A DNA stretch of 64,000 bases from contig JACEEZ010020517.1 of assembly GCA_016584305.1 (NCBI GenBank), forward strand, positions 175,001 to 239,000. The letters run 5' to 3'. The translations under genes and the position numbers were made by a program. This DNA comes from Chionoecetes opilio (Eukaryota > Arthropoda > Malacostraca > Decapoda > Majidae). Positions 39,717-43,439 of this stretch are shown here, piece after piece. Within the stretch, counting starts at the first letter, position 1. Each line of letters starts with the position of its first letter. The notes beneath the pieces were generated by a model that was not told the origin of the DNA, did no database searches, and saw nothing but the letters and a program-made list of their open reading frames with translations.

Positions 39717-41156
39717 ACTCACAACACAACACAGGCCCCAAGAGGCCCCAAGAGGCCCCACAGGATGTTCGCCCACAGTATGTTTAATATACCACAGCGG
39801 GAATATCACAGCCTTTCAGGGAATGATGTACACTTGGTCATCCCAGCGATACCCCAACATTCTGTGAAGACACTTATTACCAAAGGCATTGATTCGCCTC
39901 TTCAAGTCCCTCTTTAGTGTCCATGTCTCACAACCCTAGAGTAAGACAGGGATAACAAGCGACTTGGAAGAGCCGGATCCAATACGGATGTTTCAGTGTT
40001 AATCATTCTAAAAAAAAATGACATCCAACCTATACTCACCTGCCTCTGTGTCTCCCCTGCAGGAGTGGCTGTGGCCCGTCGGCTGGCTGCTGCGCGCACA
40101 GCTGGCCGTGGCCCCGAGGGTGGGCGGCGCCGAGCAGCTGGTGCGCACCATCGGCCACGTGAAATCCCTGATGGCCAACCACCTAACCCACCTGCTCACC
40201 TCGCCCTGGCGCTCCCTCCCCGAGCTGACCAACGCTGAGGGTGCCTTCTGCCGGGACTCCAACCCAGCACAGTCCTGGAGCACCGGATGCCTGCTTGAGG
40301 TGCGTCCCACTAACTGCTGCGGAAAGTTTAGGTCTTGGTGAATTATTCGTGTCGCATATTATTAATTCACCAAAATCTGAATGACAACAAATTTAATGCA
40401 GGGTTTTTTGAGGTAATTGTTGGAAGTTTAGTCTTGTGATGCAATACTAAACTTAGAATAATTACCTCAAAAAACCTGCATTAAATTTGTTGTCATTCAG
40501 ATTTTGGTGAATTATTTGTGTGGCATATTAGCCCTTCACGCCCAGGTCTTTCCTCTGCTTTATAAAATGGTCTGTTGTTAGCCATAAAATTAAGAAAAGT
40601 TACTGAATATACCAAAGTAGTTAGTGGACAAGGATACTAAACAGGTCATATCTATAAATATTGCTTATACCTATTAAAATTGTCTGATGGTAGCCAAATT
40701 ACAATGGAAATTACGCTCTGGGCCTCAAGGGGTTAATATGTATGCCGAATAACATCATATTTCAAGATATTTACACATTGCATCACCATATCAAACATGG
40801 GATAATGACCTAGAAATACCTGCATTAAACTTGTCATTATTCTACACAATCTTTGCGTCCCCGATGAAGCATGAACACTAGTGATGCAAGTATGTTTTAT
40901 TACAATCTCTGCCAAACTCGAAATTGGTAGATTTTCTGTTATAGATTAACTAAATGTGAAAAAGGCATAGGTTTCAGTTAGCTTTTTTTTTTGTGCCATA
41001 TGATTTCTGAGTCTGGCACATTTCCCCCTTTCTCGGCATTAAGTCAATCAATCGGAAAGCTTTTTGGGGTTTAGACTATCATGAAACCTATTTTTGCAGG
41101 TGCTGTGGGAGTTGGATCACATAGAGCGAGGTCTGAACACCACAGGCAACGTTTGA
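10924..41156 (+). CDS. AGL: Glycogen debranching enzyme (4-alpha-glucanotransferase / amylo-1,6-glucosidase), complete gene of 30 coding exons
   Basis: Bifunctional cytosolic enzyme of glycogen breakdown: it moves a maltotriosyl unit off a branch and then hydrolyses the alpha-1,6 stub. Exon-by-exon translation follows animal AGL from the N-terminal beta domain to the C terminus. Exons c2-c30 total 4,752 nt (1,584 codons with stop); with the ATG at 10924 the protein is about 1,615 residues, against about 1,530 in human. Transferase landmarks: GIRLDNCHS (c11), VIAELFT (c12), LDLTHDN (c13), carrying the expected Asp, Glu and Asp. Glucosidase landmarks: NWGRDTF (c22) and LPELTN (c29). All exon phases join cleanly and every donor is GT and acceptor AG. 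Stop TGA at 41154-41156. The frame stays open after the stop (separate entry). Promoter and 5' UTR are not resolved. AGL identity is near certain; the N-terminal start is less sure. Confidence 0.95.
11057..11755. repeat. 40-bp minisatellite in the intron after c1
   Basis: About 17 units of GCTTGTAGGATGGCAGACTT plus TTTTGTCATTATTTTTCATT. Each unit carries TTGCTTGTAG, which resembles a weak splice acceptor. Confidence 0.95.
11950..12070 (+). CDS. AGL: AGL coding exon c2
   Basis: Encodes [20 protein letters not shown], matching the start of the conserved AGL N-terminal domain. The acceptor could be at 11949 or eight bases later (GTGTGCAG); the first keeps frame with c1. Ends in phase 1 at GTAGGT. 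Confidence 0.9.
12494..12559 (+). mobile_element. CR1-like 3' tail next to the acceptor of c3
   Basis: GGAACTACCACGTGTAGGTC through CTTATTTTCATGTTCTTATG, the family 3' end, stopping about 16 bp before the c3 acceptor and adding to its pyrimidine-rich tract. Confidence 0.85.
12576..12798 (+). CDS. AGL: AGL coding exon c3
   Basis: Encodes [20 protein letters not shown] and ends [10 protein letters not shown]; the GPTLLGR block is diagnostic of the AGL N-terminal domain. Starts phase 1, ends phase 2. Confidence 0.95.
12845..13303 (+). mobile_element. CR1-like 3' fragment, interrupted by a T-rich insertion
   Basis: Contains the LINE C-terminal coding end (MDGDERWM) and 3' tail. Between GGAACTACCTCG and GGTCTCACAG lies about 160 bp of TTTA microsatellite ending CAATAAACTACTACTACTA, which looks like a second retroposon tail inserted into the first. 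Confidence 0.85.
13115..13200. repeat. TTTA / TTTTG microsatellite
   Basis: (TTTA)n grading into TTTTG repeats inside the CR1 fragment. Confidence 0.9.
13304..14260. other. Intron DNA with degraded repeat sequence
   Basis: ATCCGAC motifs recur at about 13577, 13596, 13816 and 13853, suggesting an old Tigger-like element whose ends I could not define. Otherwise unassigned. Confidence 0.35.
14266..14336 (+). mobile_element. CR1-like 3' tail abutting the acceptor of c4
   Basis: Ends TTATGTTCTTATGTTCTT at 14336, six bases before the end of the acceptor TTTTCCAG. The inserted tail forms most of the polypyrimidine tract of this exon. Confidence 0.9.
14343..14550 (+). CDS. AGL: AGL coding exon c4
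   Basis: Encodes [12 protein letters not shown] and [13 protein letters not shown], the entrance to the (beta/alpha)8 transferase domain. Ends phase 0. Confidence 0.97.
14603..14820. mobile_element. MITE family 2 copy a
   Basis: Left end TATAGTCTGG then T-run and TAACGAGGTGAAAAATCC; the right end mirrors it (GCCTCGTTAAAAAAAATAGA). About 215 bp. TA at the tips fits a Tc1/mariner-type MITE. Confidence 0.75.
14901..14919. repeat. AAT microsatellite
   Basis: Short (AAT)n run. Confidence 0.8.
15046..15180 (+). CDS. AGL: AGL coding exon c5
   Basis: Encodes [14 protein letters not shown] and [11 protein letters not shown]; phase 0 at both ends. Confidence 0.97.
15221..16315. repeat. 40-bp minisatellite in the intron after c5
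   Basis: About 27 units of CCCATACAGTATTTTGTGTA plus TTTTTTTATCATTATTTTTT. Every unit holds ATTTTTTCCCATACAG, a good match to a splice acceptor. The long open frames here are repeat artefacts: all three forward frames are open. Confidence 0.97.
16385..16533 (-). mobile_element. CR1-like 3' fragment
   Basis: Reverse-complement copy of the CR1 3' end with part of the coding C terminus. Confidence 0.85.
16820..16888 (+). mobile_element. CR1-like 3' tail
   Basis: CAGGAACTACCACGTGTAGG through the TTCTTATG tail; only the last ~70 bp of the element. Confidence 0.85.
16939..17143 (-). mobile_element. piggyBac-like MITE, copy 1
   Basis: CCCCTTGAGACCCAGAACGT to GGGCGTGAAGGGG, flanked by TTAA at 16935-16938 and 17144-17147. 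Ends are imperfect inverted repeats. Confidence 0.85.
17153..17187 (+). mobile_element. CR1-like 3' tail, minimal copy
   Basis: GCCTCTTGTAGCTTCCTTAT plus tail, about 35 bp, six bases after the preceding MITE's TTAA. Confidence 0.8.
17271..17489 (+). CDS. AGL: AGL coding exon c6
   Basis: Encodes [13 protein letters not shown], a conserved GH13-type region (D-V-V-x-N-H), then [11 protein letters not shown] and DRGIPVEI. Phase 0 at both ends. Confidence 0.97.
17529..17740. mobile_element. MITE family 2 copy b
   Basis: TTACGAGGTGAAAAATCCTG to CGTTAAAAAAAATTAGACTA; left tip decayed. Carries the intact internal GAGACCTTAAGATAG, useful as an empty site (see 58301). Confidence 0.75.
18094..18290. 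mobile_element. Foldback MITE family 3 copy a
   Basis: Two arms of about 85 bp that are near reverse complements (CACGGGATTGGCTG against CAGCCAATCCCGTG), with tips CACGTTAAGTTGGC and GCTAACTTTACGTG. Second copy at 22981. Confidence 0.85.
18366..18610 (+). CDS. AGL: AGL coding exon c7
   Basis: Encodes [20 protein letters not shown] and [20 protein letters not shown]; the QDPxYxRxxxTVDMNIA block is highly AGL-specific. Ends phase 2. Confidence 0.97.
18669..18702 (+). mobile_element. CR1-like 3' tail, minimal copy
   Basis: GGCCTCTTGTAGCTTCCTTA plus TGTTCTTATGTT only. Confidence 0.8.
18988..19020 (+). CDS. AGL: AGL coding exon c8 (33-nt microexon)
   Basis: Acceptor TATTTCGTAG, donor GTAAGT. 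Adds [12 protein letters not shown] across the junctions; phase 2 in, phase 0 after the following base. Length is a multiple of three, so skipping would keep frame. Phase continuity from c7 to c9 holds only with it included or cleanly skipped. Confidence 0.85.
19114..19688. mobile_element. Foldback MITE family 4 copy a, with another MITE nested in it
   Basis: Arms around GCAAGGCCACTCACGATAGC and GCCATCGTGAGTGTCCTTGC, with outer tips TGTATTCA and TGAATA. Split at GATAGCTTA by the family 5 element. Sister copy at 36961-37614. Confidence 0.8.
19152..19526. mobile_element. Foldback MITE family 5 copy a (nested)
   Basis: TATAGTCTATTTTATTTATT to AATACAATAGACTATA: a long palindrome with arms of about 165 bp and a short AT-rich loop. 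TA at both edges; inserted in the left arm of family 4. Confidence 0.85.
19690..20500. other. Unassigned intron DNA
   Basis: No recognised element. Confidence 0.4.
20527..20670 (+). CDS. AGL: AGL coding exon c9
   Basis: Encodes [20 protein letters not shown] and AVDCCLGTI, matching the helix with HxEQAVNCLLGN in vertebrate AGL. Ends phase 2. Confidence 0.95.
20965..21165 (-). mobile_element. Second LINE family, C-terminal fragment
   Basis: Reverse complement matches the LINE C-terminal coding region at 43440-43857 (motif around RRWR-F-HVK). Decayed. Confidence 0.7.
21201..21269 (+). CDS. AGL: AGL coding exon c10
   Basis: Encodes [20 protein letters not shown]; ends phase 2 at GTAAGT. Corresponds to the loop before the PLVxxYFT block. 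Confidence 0.92.
21634..21958 (+). CDS. AGL: AGL coding exon c11 (transferase catalytic Asp)
   Basis: Longest AGL exon. Encodes [39 protein letters not shown] and [16 protein letters not shown]. By family knowledge the Asp of RLDNCHS is the transferase nucleophile. Phase 0 end. Confidence 0.98.
22006..22306 (+). mobile_element. CR1-like 3' fragment
   Basis: Coding C terminus ([13 protein letters not shown]) then the 3' end and tail. Confidence 0.88.
22472..22686. repeat. Tandem repeat that duplicates the acceptor of c12
   Basis: Unit GTGGCTATTAGTTTTCCTGA ... TGTTTCAGTATATGTT, about 55-57 bp, four copies; the last includes the real acceptor and first bases of c12. Confidence 0.92.
22679..22802 (+). 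CDS. AGL: AGL coding exon c12 (transferase catalytic Glu)
   Basis: Encodes [20 protein letters not shown] then [15 protein letters not shown]; the Glu of VIAELFT is the expected acid/base. Ends phase 1. Confidence 0.97.
22981..23176. mobile_element. Foldback MITE family 3 copy b
   Basis: Tips GCTGCACGTTAAG and CTTAACGTGCAGC are perfect inverted repeats; arms of about 85 bp as in 18094-18290. Confidence 0.88.
23273..23473 (+). mobile_element. CR1-like 3' fragment
   Basis: GGGAGAAACTGGTTCACAAA through the family 3' end. Confidence 0.88.
23590..23672 (-). mobile_element. tRNA-like SINE head or tRNA relic
   Basis: On the minus strand a perfect B-box-like GGTTCAAATCC lies downstream of ATGGTTCAACGCGCCC. 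A full cloverleaf was not found, so a functional tRNA is unlikely. Confidence 0.4.
23754..24019 (+). CDS. AGL: AGL coding exon c13 (transferase third acidic residue)
   Basis: Encodes [28 protein letters not shown] and [20 protein letters not shown]. The Asp of DLTHDN is the expected transition-state stabiliser. Phase 0 end. Very GC-rich compared with flanking introns. Confidence 0.98.
24483..24635 (+). CDS. AGL: AGL coding exon c14
   Basis: Encodes [23 protein letters not shown] and [12 protein letters not shown]; phase 0 both ends. Confidence 0.96.
25078..25821 (+). mobile_element. CR1-like 3' fragment split by a hAT-like insertion; tail lies next to the acceptor of c15
   Basis: CR1 sequence from 25078 to 25250, resuming at 25787 with CCTCCCAGCCTCTTGTAGCT and ending with TTCTTATG at 25821, 17 bp before the end of the c15 acceptor. 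Confidence 0.88.
25251..25778. mobile_element. hAT-like non-autonomous transposon with 8-bp target duplication
   Basis: Perfect 12-bp terminal inverted repeats CAGAGCTGGGCA / TGCCCAGCTCTG. Exact 8-bp direct duplication TATATAGG at 25243-25250 and 25779-25786. 528 bp; interior largely TGTATTTAAATAC motifs. No transposase. Confidence 0.92.
25839..26038 (+). CDS. AGL: AGL coding exon c15
   Basis: Encodes [20 protein letters not shown] and [15 protein letters not shown]; ends phase 2. Confidence 0.97.
26110..26575. repeat. 41-bp minisatellite
   Basis: Eleven or so units of GAGGCTGATTTTGAAGAGAA plus GTCAATGTATTCTTATGGTAT. Confidence 0.95.
26651..26855 (+). mobile_element. piggyBac-like MITE, copy 2
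   Basis: CCCCTTCATGCCCAGATCTT to CTGGGTCTCAAGGGG; flanks TTAG and TTAA. Confidence 0.85.
26917..27117 (+). CDS. AGL: AGL coding exon c16
   Basis: Encodes [19 protein letters not shown] and [13 protein letters not shown]; phase 2 in and out. The region is variable in AGL, but PGSV-I-FR is conserved. Confidence 0.93.
27254..27326 (+). CDS. AGL: AGL coding exon c17
   Basis: Encodes [20 protein letters not shown]; ends phase 0 at TATAAG. Confidence 0.92.
27684..27800. repeat. 33-bp minisatellite
   Basis: About 3.5 units of CAGCATACATACATACATAT plus ATACAGCTGCATA. Confidence 0.92.
27969..28149 (+). CDS. AGL: AGL coding exon c18
   Basis: Encodes [20 protein letters not shown] and [10 protein letters not shown]; the LN-VLYRC block is typical of AGL. 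Ends phase 1. Confidence 0.97.
28218..28411 (+). mobile_element. piggyBac-like MITE, copy 3, right end lost
   Basis: Starts CCCCTTCACGCCCAG after TTAA; stops at AAATTACGTT, missing the last ~15 bp. A ~45-bp direct repeat (ATGATACACATCTACGCCC-like) lies on both sides. Confidence 0.8.
29099..29250 (+). CDS. AGL: AGL coding exon c19
   Basis: Encodes [20 protein letters not shown] and [12 protein letters not shown]; the NDLGHP-C-NLR-GDW block is AGL-specific. Phase 0 end. Confidence 0.98.
29277..29815 (-). mobile_element. CR1-like LINE 3' fragment with unusual upstream coding part
   Basis: 3' tail at 29277; coding end MDGEERWM and [17 protein letters not shown]. Upstream the frame ([20 protein letters not shown]) differs from the 435-1613 copy and matches the unit of the minisatellite at 31865. 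Confidence 0.75.
29762..30020. repeat. Compound TG microsatellite / minisatellite reaching the c20 acceptor
   Basis: About nine blocks of (TG)n separated by TAGGTTATCCATGATC-type spacers. The last (TG) run directly precedes the acceptor CAG. Confidence 0.93.
30023..30138 (+). CDS. AGL: AGL coding exon c20
   Basis: Encodes [20 protein letters not shown]; ends phase 2 (GGA GA). PRYLIP-YFD is conserved. Confidence 0.97.
30216..30421 (+). mobile_element. piggyBac-like MITE, copy 4
   Basis: CCTCTTCACACCCAGATATT to GGGCCTCAAGGAG; TTAA left, TAAA right. Confidence 0.82.
30455..30647 (-). mobile_element. piggyBac-like MITE, copy 5
   Basis: TCCCTTGAGGCCCAGAACGT to CGAAGGGG, TTAA on both sides. Inverted relative to copy 4, 33 bp away. 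Confidence 0.82.
30766..30944 (+). CDS. AGL: AGL coding exon c21
   Basis: Encodes [20 protein letters not shown] then a variable Pro-rich loop and [11 protein letters not shown]. Ends phase 1. Confidence 0.95.
31021..31248. mobile_element. Foldback MITE family 6
   Basis: Inverted arms ACACTATAGTCGCCA and TGGCGACTATAGTGT at the tips, and CACTACAGACTTTTATGTGC paired further in. No second copy in the window. Confidence 0.85.
31362..31464 (+). CDS. AGL: AGL coding exon c22 (glucosidase catalytic Asp)
   Basis: Encodes [20 protein letters not shown]. By family knowledge (GH133 glucosidase domain) the Asp in WGRDTF is a catalytic acid. Ends phase 2. Confidence 0.97.
31515..31708 (-). mobile_element. 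piggyBac-like MITE, copy 6
   Basis: CCCCTTGAGACCCAGAACGT to GGCGTGAAGGGG, TTAA left. Confidence 0.83.
31865..32085. repeat. 48-bp minisatellite derived from LINE coding sequence
   Basis: About 4.5 units of AACTTTAGCTTCACATAATG plus CTGTAATGTTATGACCGTATAAACACGT. On the minus strand it reads [16 protein letters not shown], close to [16 protein letters not shown] in the LINE fragment near 29720. Confidence 0.9.
32505..32640. repeat. 42-bp minisatellite
   Basis: Three units of GATAGTTTAATACATGTTAA plus TACATATAAATACATACATATT. Confidence 0.92.
32812..32937 (+). CDS. AGL: AGL coding exon c23
   Basis: Encodes [20 protein letters not shown] and [14 protein letters not shown], a signature of the glucosidase domain. 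Ends phase 2. Confidence 0.98.
33237..33649. mobile_element. Interspersed repeat family 7 copy a, with internal direct repeat and 3' hairpin
   Basis: Two ~130-bp internal direct repeats (TATTGTCGGATTGAGCTGAA), then a 12-bp-stem hairpin GGCTGGAACGTG / CACGTTCCAGCC at 33566-33598, ending GGACGTCTATACTTGA. Second copy 45226-45634. A 3' hairpin recalls Helitron-like elements but no CTRR end is evident; class unassigned. Confidence 0.7.
33844..33943 (+). CDS. AGL: AGL coding exon c24
   Basis: Encodes [20 protein letters not shown] then PTDDSPP; ends phase 0. Confidence 0.96.
33974..34166 (+). mobile_element. piggyBac-like MITE, copy 7
   Basis: CCCCTGCACGCCCAGATCTT to GGGTCTCAAGGGG with TTAA both sides. 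Confidence 0.83.
34236..34439 (+). mobile_element. piggyBac-like MITE, copy 8
   Basis: CCCCTTCACGCCAGATC to GGGCCTCAAGGGG; right TTAA intact, left flank AAAA. Confidence 0.83.
34528..34731 (-). mobile_element. piggyBac-like MITE, copy 9
   Basis: CCCTTTGAGGCCCAGAACGT to GGGCGTGAAGGG; TTAA left. Three copies lie within 760 bp here. Confidence 0.83.
34790..35410. repeat. 49-50-bp minisatellite, indel-rich in the middle
   Basis: Unit TTAAAGTTCATACTGCTATT plus ACTCCATCTTAAATTATCCATCATTATCT. The last four units (about 35210-35405) are near identical; 34860-35200 is full of single-base losses. Confidence 0.9.
35565..35712 (+). CDS. AGL: AGL coding exon c25
   Basis: Encodes [20 protein letters not shown] then [19 protein letters not shown]; ends phase 1. 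Confidence 0.98.
36191..36404. mobile_element. MITE family 2 copy c
   Basis: TTAACGAGGTGAAAAATCCT to GCCTCGTTAAAAAAATAGAC. Confidence 0.75.
36721..36936 (+). CDS. AGL: AGL coding exon c26
   Basis: Encodes [20 protein letters not shown] then [15 protein letters not shown]; all strongly conserved. Ends phase 1. Confidence 0.98.
36961..37614. mobile_element. Foldback MITE family 4 copy b, left arm expanded into a minisatellite
   Basis: Right end reads GTGAGTGTCCTTGCCAAAAT then GAATAGAGTA; the left end is its reverse complement (TACTCTATTC). Core arms AGCCCTGGCGACTCCACTTC and GAAGTGGTCGCCAGGGCT. TA at both tips. The element starts 24 bp after the c26 donor. Confidence 0.88.
36971..37435. repeat. 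25-bp minisatellite formed from a MITE arm
   Basis: About 18 units starting GGCAAGGACACTCACTATTC (plus ATTTT). The unit equals the subterminal repeat of the host MITE, present once in the right arm. Confidence 0.93.
37950..38156 (+). mobile_element. piggyBac-like MITE, copy 10
   Basis: CCCCTTCACGCCCAGATCTT to GGGTCTCAAGGGG, TTAA both sides. Confidence 0.88.
38161..38402. repeat. 40-bp minisatellite
   Basis: Six units of ATAAAATAAATCCCACGATC plus ACCACTTTTAAATGATTCAC, directly after the MITE. Confidence 0.92.
38434..38645 (+). CDS. AGL: AGL coding exon c27
   Basis: Encodes [32 protein letters not shown] and [13 protein letters not shown]. Phase 0 end. Confidence 0.97.
38727..38785 (+). mobile_element. 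Second LINE family, 3' tail
   Basis: TCTAACCTCAAAATATAATG then GGGAAAAACTGATGTTAAAC, as after the LINE coding end at 43850-43910. Confidence 0.65.
39088..39273 (+). CDS. AGL: AGL coding exon c28
   Basis: Encodes [20 protein letters not shown] then GFNYHQGP; phase 0 both ends. Confidence 0.98.
39330..39535. repeat. Imperfect inverted repeat with GAGACAGTC motifs
   Basis: TTGTTGAGACAATCCGG region pairs with a later GTATTGTCTAACAACT; a decayed foldback element is likely. Confidence 0.5.
39629..39716. repeat. GA microsatellite
   Basis: Pure (GA)n of about 85 bp. Confidence 0.97.
40063..40299 (+). CDS. AGL: AGL coding exon c29 (glucosidase catalytic Glu)
   Basis: Encodes [14 protein letters not shown] and [20 protein letters not shown]. 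The Glu of PELTN is the expected glucosidase base by family knowledge. Ends phase 0 at GAG before GTGCGT, a phase that also fits the alternative acceptor at 41237. Confidence 0.97.
40335..40530. mobile_element. Foldback element family 8
   Basis: Arms of about 65 bp from 40364 (AATTCACCAAAATCTGAATG) and ending about 40513 as reverse complement. TTGGTGAATTATTCGTGT-like sequence occurs as a direct repeat on both sides. Confidence 0.75.
40532..40732 (+). mobile_element. piggyBac-like MITE, copy 11
   Basis: CCCTTCACGCCCAGGTCTTT to GGGCCTCAAGGGG; TTAG left, TTAA right. Confidence 0.84.
41100..41156 (+). CDS. AGL: AGL coding exon c30 (C terminus and TGA stop)
   Basis: Encodes [18 protein letters not shown] and TGA. 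VLWEL matches the C-terminal ILETL of vertebrate AGL, so this is the true family C terminus. Confidence 0.93.
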   Translation: MLWELDHIERGLNTTGNV

Positions 41157-42545
41157 AGAGAGCCGGGCTACACTAACATCCCTCCCCTCAACCACCTGCC
41201 CCCCCAACACCACCCCCCCTCGACACTCCCCGGGCAGTGCCAACACGACTTTCCCCTACACGACAATACCCAGCACTACAAAAGTATTAATTCACAAGAG
41301 TCAAGCTTTAATTTAGCTTATCCAGCCCTGCCAAGAGCTTCACCGACCAGCAGGATTGTCATTACTACTAAGAATTTTGATCCCTCGTTTTCGTACGTCA
41401 AGGAAGTGGACGTCGGCAACACTGTGATTTCCTACGTTCCCCGTAATGTTGTGTTCAGCGAGGATCCCGACTTTTTTGATACTGTCCATGATGTCGTCCA
41501 TGTTAAGTGTTTCCAAAGTGACATTGATTTTTCTATTGCTCTGTTGTGCAAACCGCAGGACGTCTCGGAAAATTGTCTCGTTGTTTGGGCAGTAGACGAG
41601 AAAGTCCGGCAAAATGCGATGTGGAGTAGCCCGGAATATGTGAAAATAAGAGATGTGAAGTCTCCGATCAGTGGTCAAGAGTCCTGGTTGAGAGGCACAG
41701 GAGGTGAAAGCAGAGACCAGCAGCCGAGCCCTTCTTCCCGAGGTCCAGTCATGGTGGAGCCACTCTACCAGACTGTGATGTCGGGCCAAAAGAAATACCA
41801 GGGCAGAGTACCTTCCATAGTGGCCTTGCTGACCCATCACGCCAACGCCAAGACCCATCAGAGTCATCAGAAGAGTGCACTGCAGTCTGACATGTCTCTG
41901 CCTAAGGTATTCCCAGACAGTCTCTTGGAAAAGGATCATGAAATCTGGCAGCAAAACAGATTTGCACCCGTCTCTCGAGAAATCCACAAAACCCTGGCGG
42001 CAGAAGAGGAGACACACTACGAGGCCTGTGTGAAGCAGAAGGTTGACGCCTTTAACAAGGGCGGCGGGTACGGCTTCAGCTACCACCTCAGCCCGTCCTC
42101 CGTGCCGTCGTCGCCAAGCAGGCCGTCAGTCCTCAACCTGCCGCCGCCGCCACAGATGCCACTGCCGCCTGTGCCAGAGTGCCATGACGAGCCTGATCCC
42201 GGCACTGGCCTGACACCCGCCAAGCCGTCGGTGTCATGGAAAGAGTTCCAATCCAGTGCGGCAAAATGTCAACCCATGGCTCAGAGGTTGTCAGAGTCGG
42301 TCTCTTTCTTGAATCCGTACACTAGGAAGGCGGAATATGAGGCGGCCGTCGATGCCAAGAGTGGGAGTCAGATCGTTGTGACGCCCCACGCCGAGAAGCT
42401 GAGGCGGGAGTCGACGTCCCTGTTTCTGGCGGAGGAGGACCTAGTCAAACCCAGAGACATCGACCCACAGAAACTCTCTACTGTCTTAGTGTTGTCCTTG
42501 TTTGTTGTTGCTCTTCTGATTTTCTATTTAGTTTATTTTCTGTAG
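41157..42545 (+). CDS. 462-codon open frame in phase with AGL after its TGA; C-terminal hydrophobic anchor; unrecognised protein
   Basis: The frame that ends AGL stays open from 41157 to TAG at 42543-42545, far beyond chance. The first in-frame Met is at 41619, leaving about 154 Met-less codons before it, so translation must enter from upstream: by TGA readthrough, by splicing to an acceptor such as CCCCGGGCAG ending at 41237 (in phase with c29), or by starting at 41619 (308 residues). The product begins Pro/His-rich, then looks globular (IVITTKNFDPSFSYVKEVDV, VVFSEDPDFFDTVHDVV), has a Pro-rich run (LNLPPPPQMPLPPVP) and ends with about 20 hydrophobic residues (TVLVLSLFVVALLIFYLVYF) one residue before the stop, like a tail anchor. 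I do not recognise the family. It could be an AGL isoform tail or a separate gene's last exon. Confidence 0.75.
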   Translation, partial: REPGYTNIPPLNHLPPQHHPPSTLPGQCQHDFPLHDNTQHYKSINSQESSFNLAYPALPRASPTSRIVITTKNFDPSFSYVKEVDVGNTVISYVPRNVVFSEDPDFFDTVHDVVHVKCFQSDIDFSIALLCKPQDVSENCLVVWAVDEKVRQNAMWSSPEYVKIRDVKSPISGQESWLRGTGGESRDQQPSPSSRGPVMVEPLYQTVMSGQKKYQGRVPSIVALLTHHANAKTHQSHQKSALQSDMSLPKVFPDSLLEKDHEIWQQNRFAPVSREIHKTLAAEEETHYEACVKQKVDAFNKGGGYGFSYHLSPSSVPSSPSRPSVLNLPPPPQMPLPPVPECHDEPDPGTGLTPAKPSVSWKEFQSSAAKCQPMAQRLSESVSFLNPYTRKAEYEAAVDAKSGSQIVVTPHAEKLRRESTSLFLAEEDLVKPRDIDPQKLSTVLVLSLFVVALLIFYLVYFL

Positions 42546-42764
42546 TTCTTTCATGTGTTTTTTATTGACTTTGTTTTGTATGTTCGAGTTGAGACAATTT
42601 GTTTATAGTCTGAGGTGTTCGGAGGAGCTTCTAGACGCAGTGTTGTAGCTTACATGACGGGTTAAACGTGTTGCTTCCAGGACGAGAAAACAGAGCGTTC
42701 ATTTAGTTTGCACAAATATTTGAGGAGTCTTCAAAGACTAGCATAAAGCAGCTGGTTGATAAGC

Positions 42765-42770
42765 AATAAA
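42765..42770 (+). terminator. Polyadenylation signal AATAAA
   Basis: Canonical hexamer about 220 bp after the TAG at 42545. A second AATAAA lies at 43057-43062. Confidence 0.6.
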
Positions 42771-43134
42771 GGAGTAGCATATAGCAGCTGTTTATATGTT
42801 TTTTATGCTTTTCATAACATTTTATTTAAATATTGGTACGAAAATATTCACATTCTATTATACAGTCCTGCAAACCAAACTATTGCATGACTACTGTACA
42901 TGGCGACAGGGATATCTTGTTACCATGTTGCCTATTATTGAATTATAAATGCTGTTTGTTATAAAATGATGCAGTATTGCTTTATAAGGATGGTGTTTTG
43001 ATATTTATATAGATATATTATATACATAGTTTAATGTTTATATATATGCTTGAATCAATAAATTAACCAATGAATAATGGGTTTTATAATCCAATTTAAA
43101 AAGTACCCGGCGAGTTTGAATGATTATATCTTAG

Positions 43135-43194
43135 AACATAAGAAAATAAGGAAGCTACAAGAGGCCGTGAGACCTACACGAGGTAGTTCCTGTT
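43135..43194 (-). mobile_element. CR1-like 3' tail
   Basis: AGAACATAAGAAAATAAGGA to GAGGTAGTTCCTGTT; only 60 bp. Confidence 0.85.
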
Positions 43195-43439
43195 GGTTAT
43201 AAAATTTAAAATATTTTGTCTTATAAATTCATCTTGGTCTGTTCGTGTTTGCAGCGACTTATTCCTTGATGCCATACAGACTTTGTGCCGCTCAGGGGGA
43301 CAGGTTTACATGCCTGGTCAGCTTCCCTTCACTACCGAGCTGTTAAACTCTATAGCATTTTCGTGCTCAAAAATTACGGCAGCCTAAACCTGCTGGCACG
43401 CCGGCCGTTCTGTTGTGCGCATCATCATTCAATAGGTGA

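Larger units (their letters stand above)
41157..42790 (+). other. Transcript 3' end of AGL and/or the downstream frame
   Basis: If AGL stops at 41156 this is its 3' UTR, containing a very long open frame. Candidate cleavage follows AATAAA at 42765. Confidence 0.5.

Noticed and set aside
41340..42086. 248-codon minus-strand open frame
   Set aside because: Antisense shadow of the longer plus-strand frame, which is in phase with AGL and has better protein character.
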